A stretch of DNA of 64,000 bases from contig NC_064654.1 of NCBI RefSeq assembly GCF_001723175.1, positions 1,984,001 to 2,048,000 of the forward strand, written 5' to 3'. This document shows, in pieces, positions 56,709-64,000 of the stretch (the first letter of the stretch is position 1; each line of letters begins with the position of its first letter). This stretch comes from Penicillium oxalicum. Taxonomy: Eukaryota > Ascomycota > Eurotiomycetes > Eurotiales > Aspergillaceae. The notes under the pieces were generated by a model. The model made no database searches, was not told the DNA's origin, and saw only the letters and a list, made by a program, of their open reading frames with translations. Made by a program: the position numbers and the translations under genes.

Positions 56709-58530
56709 ATGCCTCCACGCCCTCGTCCCTCCGCTCGGCGTTCGAGCCAGGCCCCCTCCGAGACATCGGGTTCGACGTCACCGGAACGCGCGGCAGACGA
56801 TGATACCGATTTCTTCATGGCCCAAACTAACGACTCAGAGTCATCGATTGGCGTTGCGACATTTCGTGACCTTCATATGAACAACACTCGATCGGCCCCG
56901 TTGCCACCAATCGGCCGCTTGCCGCCCGAGATCTTGATCGCCATCTTCTCGAAGCTGGCGGCGCCTAAGGACATGCTCAACAGCATGTTGGTCTGTCGGA
57001 GCTGGGCTGCAAACTGTGTGGGAATCTTGTGGCATCGCCCGTCATGCAACAACTGGGATAATCTGAAAAGCGTCGCATCATCCGTGGGGAAACCCGACAG
57101 TCTGTTCGCCTATGCGGACTTGATCAAACGGCTCAATCTATCTGCCCTGACCGAGGATGTCAGTGATGGCACCGTTGTGCCATTTGCGCAGTGCAAGCGC
57201 GTCGAGAGACTGACCTTGACAAATTGCTCAAAACTCACGGACAAGGGTGTATCGGATCTAGTCGAGGGCAACCGACACCTCCAGGCTCTGGATGTTTCCG
57301 ACCTGGCGTCATTGACCGACCACACTCTCTACACAGTCGCTCGCAATTGCCCGCGTTTGCAAGGTCTGAACATAACGGGATGCTCCAACGTTACGGATGA
57401 GTCGCTGCTGGTTGTCTCGCAAAACTGTCGGCAGATCAAGAGGCTCAAATTGAATGGAGTTTCTGAAGTCACCGACCGCTCAATCCAATCCTTTGCTGAG
57501 AATTGTCCTGCCATTTTGGAGATCGACCTGCACGATTGCAAGTTGGTGACCAGTGCGTCCGTGACCGCTCTTCTCACCACGCTGCGTCATCTTCGCGAGC
57601 TACGCCTGGCGCACTGCGTGGAGGTCAATGACTCGGCCTTCCTCAAACTGCCTGAGCACCTCACGTTTGATAGCATGCGTATTCTCGATTTGACCGCGTG
57701 CGATCAGGTCAAGGATGATGCAGTGGAGCGCATCATCAACGCATCCCCACGCCTACGAAATCTTGTCTTGGCTAAATGTCGCTTCATCACTGATCGCTCC
57801 GTGGCGGCCATCTGCAAGCTGGGCAAAAACCTGCATTATGTGCATCTGGGTCACTGCTCCCAAATCACTGACAGCGCCGTGATCCAGTTGATCAAGTCGT
57901 GCAATCGCATTCGTTACATTGACTTGGCCTGCTGCAACAGCTTAACCGATGTCAGTGTCAAGCAACTGGCCACTTTGCCCAAACTCCGTCGTATCGGCCT
58001 TGTCAATGCCAGTCTATCACCAATGAAAGTATTCTGGCGCTCGCTCATCCTCCGCGGTCCAGCCACCCGATGGTGAGCAATTTGGAGCGAGTCCATCTGA
58101 GCTACTGCGTCAACCTGGACATGATGGTGAGTGTTCTTCCCGGGCTCCTTCTCTTCTTGAAACCTGCTCTTGTCATGCTGACCAAACTCCGCCAGGGCAT
58201 TCGCCCTTTGATTAATAACTGCCCCCGTCTGACCCATTTGAGCTTGACCGGCGTACCGGCATTCCTGCGCGATAACCTCACCGCGTTTTGCCGAGAAGCC
58301 CCGCCCGAGTTTACTCCCCAACAGCGCGATGTTTTCTGCGTCTTCAGTGGCGAGGGCGTCACCCGCTCCGCGAGTATCTGAACCGAAATTTCGGACCTCA
58401 TCTGGAAGAGACCGAGGCCACCATGTACGACGATGACGAGGAACTGGACGAAGACGTGGGGCAAACGACTGGCCTCATGCACGCCACTGGCATCAACGAC
58501 GAGGACTACATGGACGTCCCCCCTCAATGA
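56709..58530 (+). CDS. grrA: GRR1/GrrA-type F-box and LRR protein, frame broken by two apparent single-base losses
   Basis: SCF ubiquitin-ligase substrate receptor. The start is ATG 56709 (MPPRPRPSARR). The F-box covers about residues 69-112 ('LPPEILIAIFSKL', 'LVCRSWAANCVGILW'), followed by at least eleven cysteine-containing leucine-rich repeats ('LTNCSKLTDKGVSDL', 'LNITGCSNVTDESLL'). The frame is good to codon 432 (58004). It then fails at about 58005-58007, and the conserved continuation ('ITNESILALAHP') is open in another frame. One intron at 58127-58195 (GTGAGT donor) is normal. A second break lies at about 58364-58367, after which 'REYLNRNFGPHLEE' and the acidic tail run to the stop at 58530. 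No plausible intron explains either shift. Either the gene is inactivated, with a truncated 455-residue product, or the assembly carries two indels. Confidence 0.88.
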
Positions 58531-59214
58531 TAAGATACCCACTTCAGCTCGCATCTTCCTTTCTGCTCTGTCTTGCATTTGCATCCAGCTTCATCCTCTA
58601 CTGTTTTCGAACTGCTCTTGTTTCCTTTCCTGGTCTGATATTCTATTCCCTCTCTTGCCCATCTTCCGCGACGGGTTTCGTATGATTATCCCCCTCTGCC
58701 TCGAGCTCCAACCCGTGGTCGGCCTTCCTGACATCACATCCCAGCGAACATATCCTCCCACCCATGCGGTACACCTTATTGTCTAGAAAATGCATTTTAG
58801 TGGTAGCGTTTATTGTGACTTTATAGCAATGGTTTTAGAGCTCTGTGACTACTGGCTGTGACGGGTTCAGCTGTGGGGAGAGCATTGTCGCTCCCTCTGG
58901 ATTTGTCACGACATCTAGAAACACAGATCTCTTGACGAATTGTAAAACCTCACGTTGCATGAGACCTGCTGTCGTTCCTGTAGGTTGGAATATTTTGTTT
59001 CTATGCGCATCCACCACTCCTCCCCCTACGATTGTTACTCGTGTCGCGTCGGAAAGTGCTGCAATTGTGGAGTGTCGAGCTGAGCTTTCCGGCAGAGCTT
59101 CCCTTCCGCTCCCCGCATTCCGCATTCCGCCTTCTCCAACCTCACCTGTCGTCTCAACACGCCTCACGCCTCACCCTTTCGAACCGAGTCTACTCTGCGG
59201 CTTTTCGTCTGGCG
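58531..59214. other. Intergenic between the grrA-like and Pff1-like genes
   Basis: The 3' flank of the grrA-like gene and the promoter of the vacuolar protease on the same strand. The frame of the protease is open upstream to 59032, but that part has leader-like composition. No other feature was seen. Confidence 0.5.
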
Positions 59215-62127
59215 ATGGCGTCTCGCAAAAGCAGAAATCCCTTGGCGTTCACGCCCTTGCCGGTCACCATCATCACCACCGTGGTGTACCTGGCCTTGAT
59301 CATTCCACTCTTGGTCATTCACCTGAACGTTCCAACGGCACCCAGCGCCAGCCCGTCGGACGGTTTAAATCTCACCGAGGCATGGCACGATCTCCAAGCA
59401 CTCACGCGGGGCTATCATCCATATAACTCACACGAAAATGATCATGTGCACGCGTGGTTGCTGGAGCGTATTGATGCGATCCGAAGATCTGCCCCACCCG
59501 ACGAAGCTTATCAACCCGCCGAGGAGAAGCCCAAGGTCTTTGTGTTTGACGATCTCACGTCAAATTTGACATTCTTCGATAAACGGAGCGGGGTTTACTT
59601 TGAAGGCACTAACATTTTCGTGTATATCCGTGGCTGGGAAGATCAGAAGGATAGGTGGTGGGAGACGCCCGGCAAGCTCCCCACTGGGAAGGGTGGCGTG
59701 CTGGTCAACGCGCACTACGACAGTGTGTCAACTGGATACGGTGCCACGGACGACGGAGTGGGTGTCATCACGGGCCTGCAGCTGCTCAAGTACTTCTTGA
59801 CACCGGGTCATGCCCCGCGTCGCGGTCTGGTAGTCCTCTTTAACAATGGTGAGGAGGACTATCTCAATGGCGCTCGTGCATTCAGCCAGCACCCACTGGC
59901 AAGGTTCGTGCACACGTTCCTGAACTTGGAGGGTGCCGGCGCCGGTGGTCGCGCGACCCTCTTCCGCAGCACTGATACCGAAGTGACTCGGGCGTATGCC
60001 AGATCCGAGCATCCCTTTGGATCCATCGTCAGCGCGAATGGTTTTGAACTCGTTGGGAGCCAGACCGACTACGTCGTCTTTGATGGGGAGCTGGGCCTTC
60101 GTGGGCTTGACGTTGCCTTTTATGAACCGCGAGCTCGTTACCATACCGAACAGGATGATGCGCGTCATACGAGTGTGAACTCGATTTGGCACATGTTGTC
60201 CGCATCGGTGGCTACCACCGAGGCCCTTGTTTCCGACGATAGTGACGAGTTTGATAGTCCGGCTCGGGTTGAGGGTAACGTGCCTAACGGGCAGGGTACC
60301 AAGGCGGTTTGGTTTGACCTTTTCGGCAGCGCATTCGCAGTCTTCCGCCTGCACACCTTGTTCGCGCTCTCAGTCACTTTGTTGATTGTGGCCCCTTTGA
60401 CATTGATCATTACCAGCATCTGTCTTTCGCACGCCGACAAGATGTATCTTTTCCGTTCTACAGGACAGGTCGAGTTGAGTGATGAAAAGATCTCACTCCA
60501 AGGTCTGCGTGGATTCTTCCGTTTCCCTTTCTTGGTGGGAATTCCAACCGCGGTCGTTGTTGGATTTGCCTATATGATCACCAAGATCAATCCCTTGATC
60601 CTACACAGCAGCAACTGGGCTGTTTGGAGCATGATGATCTCTGCCTGGATTTTCATGGCATGGTTCATATCGTGCGTTGCGGATTTTGCTCGACCATCTG
60701 CCTTCCATCGAGTGTACACTTTTACGTGGATGTTCGTGATCTCCTGGGTTCTACTTGTGCTTGCCACTATTGTGGCAAACGACCGCGGGCTCGGTGGAGG
60801 ATATTTCACGCTGTTCTACTTTGCCAGCATCTTTCTGTCGACATGGATCTCTTACCTGGAACTCTTCTTCCTGCCCCGTAAGGCCGAATACGTCAACGAA
60901 TTGACCCAGGACTCCCGCCGGCCCAGTACCCGTGGCAGTCGCCTTGGCACTGGCGACAGCAACGAAGATGATGAAGCGGGCGAAGAGGAGCCTACCGAGT
61001 CAACATCTCTGCTGCGCGGCCAGCACCGCACGACATTTGCCAACTATGTGAGCGTTCCGGGCAACCATTCCGATGGTTCAGAGGATGATGCCAATGTGGA
61101 AGATCGCAATGTGTATGGAAATGAACAAGCGTGGAGCGCGTCTCTGCCCAGCTGGATCTGGGTTCCTCAAATGCTTCTGACTATCCCGATCAACGTGGTG
61201 ATGCTCGTACCACTGGCCTTGATCACGACAAGTGCCCTGAACCAGACCGGTCAAGACGGCGATCCTACGCTCCTGGTGTATCTGCTGATGGCATTTTTCA
61301 TCGCGATGATCTTTATGCCTGTCCTTCCGTATATCCACCGATATACTTACCATATCCCAATGTTTCTCTTCTTGGTTCTCATCGGTACCTTGATCTACAA
61401 TCTGGTTGCCTTCCCGTTCTCAGACTCCAACCGCGTGAAGCTCTACTTCTCGCAGCAGGTGGATCTTGACAGGGGGAACTCATCGGCGTACCTGGCCGGC
61501 GTCAGCCCATTCGTCGAGGATGTCGTCCGTGGTCTCCCTGGTGCAGGCGGACAGACCGAATGTCACAACATCGTACGCCACGGACAGCTTCTGCAATGCT
61601 CATGGCCCGGTGCCGAGCCGCAGGTTGTTCCAATTCAGAATGGCTCAACTACGTACCCGGGCCCGTCCACAGACTGGGTGTCCTACGAAATCTCCTCCTT
61701 GCAGGGCAAGAGCCGCTCCGCGCGCTTCGAAATATCCGGCCTCAACACCCGAGCGTGCCGAATCACCATGCAAAATCCATCGATCAAGTCCTTCAGCGTG
61801 GTGGGATCTTCCGCACCGGACCAGCGATTCATCAAACCGGCTTCCGAAGGGATGTCGGAGATCCGACTTTGGAGTCGCACGTGGGACCGTTCATGGACGG
61901 TAGACGTGGACTTTAAGGAGCACGAGACTTCCCTCCGAGGTCTCGTATCGTGTCTTTGGAGTGACGACAATAATCCCGAATTGATCCCGGCGCTCACCGA
62001 GGCCCGCAAGTATGTGCCTTCTTGGGTCGCTTTGACCAAGTTGATGGATGGATTGGTAGAAGGGTATCGCGAGTTTGAGCTGGTCAAGAATGCTTCGGGC
62101 CACTGGGTGCAGAAAAAAAAGAATTGA
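59215..62127 (+). CDS. PFF1: Vacuolar membrane protease (Pff1, M28 peptidase family)
   Basis: Single-exon gene of 970 residues. The start chosen is ATG 59215 (MASRKSRNPLAF), after which a signal-anchor helix 'TIITTVVYLALIIPLLVIHL' follows at once; the upstream in-frame ATG at 59032 would bury that helix. The N-terminal lumenal M28 metallopeptidase domain shows all expected residues: H167 and D179 ('NAHYDSVSTGYGATDDG'), E213/E214 ('NNGEED'), E239 ('NLEGAGAGG') and H310 ('YHTEQDDA'). At least nine membrane helices follow, with a polar loop rich in Asp/Glu at about 560-640, and a C-terminal lumenal region of about 250 residues. The yeast homologue Pff1 is in the vacuole membrane and its substrates are unknown. 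The long antisense ORFs within it are shadows. Confidence 0.95.
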   Translation: MASRKSRNPLAFTPLPVTIITTVVYLALIIPLLVIHLNVPTAPSASPSDGLNLTEAWHDLQALTRGYHPYNSHENDHVHAWLLERIDAIRRSAPPDEAYQPAEEKPKVFVFDDLTSNLTFFDKRSGVYFEGTNIFVYIRGWEDQKDRWWETPGKLPTGKGGVLVNAHYDSVSTGYGATDDGVGVITGLQLLKYFLTPGHAPRRGLVVLFNNGEEDYLNGARAFSQHPLARFVHTFLNLEGAGAGGRATLFRSTDTEVTRAYARSEHPFGSIVSANGFELVGSQTDYVVFDGELGLRGLDVAFYEPRARYHTEQDDARHTSVNSIWHMLSASVATTEALVSDDSDEFDSPARVEGNVPNGQGTKAVWFDLFGSAFAVFRLHTLFALSVTLLIVAPLTLIITSICLSHADKMYLFRSTGQVELSDEKISLQGLRGFFRFPFLVGIPTAVVVGFAYMITKINPLILHSSNWAVWSMMISAWIFMAWFISCVADFARPSAFHRVYTFTWMFVISWVLLVLATIVANDRGLGGGYFTLFYFASIFLSTWISYLELFFLPRKAEYVNELTQDSRRPSTRGSRLGTGDSNEDDEAGEEEPTESTSLLRGQHRTTFANYVSVPGNHSDGSEDDANVEDRNVYGNEQAWSASLPSWIWVPQMLLTIPINVVMLVPLALITTSALNQTGQDGDPTLLVYLLMAFFIAMIFMPVLPYIHRYTYHIPMFLFLVLIGTLIYNLVAFPFSDSNRVKLYFSQQVDLDRGNSSAYLAGVSPFVEDVVRGLPGAGGQTECHNIVRHGQLLQCSWPGAEPQVVPIQNGSTTYPGPSTDWVSYEISSLQGKSRSARFEISGLNTRACRITMQNPSIKSFSVVGSSAPDQRFIKPASEGMSEIRLWSRTWDRSWTVDVDFKEHETSLRGLVSCLWSDDNNPELIPALTEARKYVPSWVALTKLMDGLVEGYREFELVKNASGHWVQKKKN

Positions 62128-62685
62128 GGTGTCTGGGGGTCTCGATGCCTTTGTCTTGAATAAGGTGGATTTAGGGGGGGATTTTCGGTCATTGCTTCAA
62201 GTTACACCAACAATTTGGGGATTCCCTCTTGAACGAATCATGTGTACTGCAGTCGATGTTTTTTGATCATGGTTTTATCCTGTTTGATGTAAAGCTTGTG
62301 TTATTGTTTCATCTCGGTTTGATGTCTGTGAGTTTAAGTCGGGTGTAGTGGTAGATACAATCGTCATCTTCCTCCGAGGGTCGGGGGAACGCCAGTCTTT
62401 CACCTTTCAAGTAACGATCATGGAAGTACCTACTTAATTTAAACACTGGACCCCACTGTTATACAAGAGCTACAAGACAATAAGACACGTGAATCAGATT
62501 CGGATACATATACGAATGAAGATTGATCAATTTATACCACACCGTATTTCGGCTTTCAATCTTCCCCCCCCCCCCCCCCCCCCCCCCCCTTTTTTTTTTT
62601 TTTTTTTTAATTGAGGACCGGTCGGTTTCGAGACAAAAAGTCATCGTAATCACGTTCTTATTCCTAGTCAACGACACCCCAGCGC
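62128..62685. other. Convergent 3' region with a long homopolymer tract
   Basis: Between the protease stop and the stop of the glycosidase-like gene on minus. The C/T tract at 62564-62608 is listed separately. No ORF or RNA gene was recognised. Confidence 0.5.
62564..62608. repeat. Homopolymer tract: 26 C followed by 19 T
   Basis: An uninterrupted run of C (62564-62589) followed directly by an uninterrupted run of T (62590-62608). It lies about 80 bases past the stop of the minus-strand gene and 440 bases past the stop of the plus-strand protease gene. Confidence 0.95.
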
Positions 62686-64000
62686 TCACCTGTAATTCTC
62701 GTTTCTCGTCACAGCCAAGAAAGCCAATGACCACAATTGTCGAATATCAGATTCTACCAACCGAGTCAGGAAGAGCCAAACCGAAAGATATCATAAAGGG
62801 GGGAGAAAACAAAAGTAAGACGGGGAGGGAGGGGGGGAGAATCAAGGACTTACCAGTCTGAGAACCACCACCTGGTGGCGGCAAGACGCCCAAAGGCGTG
62901 ACTTGAAAATCGTCATCGCGATATACCCACGACCAAACCTCCCCCGAGAGTTGGCTTTGATTCTGCTCAATTACATCCCACAGCTCATTGTATGCAGCTT
63001 TGACATTTTCCCAGACCGAATCGTCACCGCAGAACTCGGGAATCGGCGCGACGCTGTTTCCGGGTGTCTGATGATGATCGGGTTGACGCTGGTGCTTGTC
63101 GGGTAGCACAGAAAAGTTGGCGGTGAGTTGGCAGCGACCCATTTGGAGCTCGAGTCCCTTGGCCATCATGGCGAGTTGCCAGGACCAAATGACTGTTCCG
63201 TGGTACGCGCCGGTTGTCCAATTCTGGGCGTAGACCGGGTGGCCGCCGAAGGCAGGGTTGGCGACAATCATGCCGGCCGAAGTCATTAACCCGGCGGGAA
63301 AAGTGCGGCGGATGTTGGTGGCGGAGTGATTGAGGAAGGATGTCAGTTGGGCGTCATTCGTGGTGTTGAGGAGAAAGTGGCGGAAGCAGTCGTCTGTGTT
63401 CATCACCTCTACCTTGCTGAGGTTGTTGTTGCCATCGAGGGCGAGGGCGTGGAACACAACGTCGTTGGTGATCGAGGTCGCCTGATCAGGCCCGGGAAAC
63501 GAGGATTCCTCCTTGTAGGAAGCGACGAGATCCTTGGCCTCGGACTGAGGAATGGTTACTTTGAAGAAATCAAGGGACTTGTCTTCCCAGATTTGAGCAT
63601 ATCGATCGGCCATCTGAGCCCATTGCTTATTCTTGGGCCAGAGACCTTGGCGGGCGAGGACGGCGATTGCACGAAGAGCTGCGGGCACCAAGGCCGTATT
63701 GACATCGTAAGGAATACGTCCTCCGCCAATGCCTAGAAAGTTTGTGTGTTAGCATGGCGTTCTGCTGTTCTTCGCACGATCCGTGGTGGGCCAGGTATAC
63801 CAAATTCGCTGTCTCGCCACTCTCCCACGACCTGGCCATCCTTGAGATGGATAAAGTGACCCTTGATGGGCCTCTCGGCAAATGGACGGGCAAGGCGCAT
63901 GATACGCTCTGCATTGATCAGTGCGAGCTCACCCCAGGTCAGGTTTTGATTCTGAGCGTTGATCTTTCCCGCGGGAGTGCTTTGGCCGCATTAGTGAACT
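62686..64000 (-). CDS. Six-hairpin-glycosidase-like protein, C-terminal part, cut by window edge
   Basis: Partial gene, 5' end outside the window. Exons on minus are 64000-63801, 63732-62854 and 62753-62686; introns have GTATAC and GTAAGT donors with CTAG and GGTAG acceptors. The visible protein is about 380 residues. It includes 'GHFIHLKDGQVVGEWRDSEFG', shown here as 'HLKDGQVVGEWRDSEFG', followed by 'GGGRIPYDVNTALVPAALRAIAVL' (parts 'GGGRIPYDVN', 'ALVPAALRAI') and 'NPVYAQNWTTGAYHGTVIWSWQ'-like 'QNWTTGAYHGTVIWSW'. The Trp/Tyr-rich helical segments fit the six-hairpin (alpha/alpha)6 glycosidase superfamily, as in glycogen-debranching or GH15/GH63-like enzymes. The product ends 'LWSLAFLAVTRNENYR'. 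Substrate and secretion cannot be judged without the N-terminus. Confidence 0.82.

Noticed and set aside
59032..59214. Upstream extension of the Pff1-like frame
   Set aside because: Would put 61 residues before the signal-anchor helix; Pff1 proteins start just before that helix.

Overview
The window is nuclear DNA of a filamentous ascomycete, most likely Eurotiales (Aspergillus/Penicillium type). It has intron-containing protein genes with short GT..AG introns and CTRAC-like branch sites, CT-rich leaders, compact spacing on both strands, and proteins of typical Aspergillaceae form (Mediator 15, GrrA-like F-box protein, Pff1-type vacuolar protease, Are2-type sterol acyltransferase). Fifteen protein genes, one decayed gene and one tRNA gene are supported. 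Exon boundaries were worked out by hand from frames, splice signals and protein continuity, so they are predictions.

Left part (1-16.5 kb): the 5' part of a Kap121/Pse1 importin gene (minus, runs off the edge); a CBS/PB1 domain protein with a C-terminal membrane segment (minus); ribosomal protein S26 (plus); an F-box/leucine-rich-repeat protein (minus); an intron-containing elongator tRNA-Met; a small inverted-repeat element; an LMBR1-family membrane protein (minus); and an aminoglycoside-phosphotransferase-like pseudogene with one frameshift and two nonsense codons.

Middle (16.5-37.6 kb): a long intergenic stretch and CT-rich leader, Mediator subunit 15 (plus), an SLC35F6-like transporter (plus), AP-1 gamma-adaptin (minus), sterol O-acyltransferase (plus) and a DnaJ protein (minus). 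All look like housekeeping genes.

A gene-poor stretch (37.6-48.8 kb) follows. Its only credible gene is an orphan ORF with faint PD-(D/E)XK nuclease features.

Right part (48.8-64 kb): ribosomal protein L16 (uL13), a Gfo/Idh/MocA oxidoreductase, an AMP-forming acyl-CoA ligase, a GRR1/GrrA-type F-box protein whose frame is broken twice by apparent single-base losses, a vacuolar M28 membrane metalloprotease, and the 3' part of a six-hairpin-glycosidase-like protein (minus, runs off the edge).

I see no secondary-metabolite cluster, CRISPR array or intact transposon. The points most worth checking are the doubly frameshifted grrA gene, the decayed phosphotransferase gene, the inverted-repeat element, and the pair of motifs (CACGTGATC and CTTAGGGCT) shared by the promoters of the two ribosomal protein genes.
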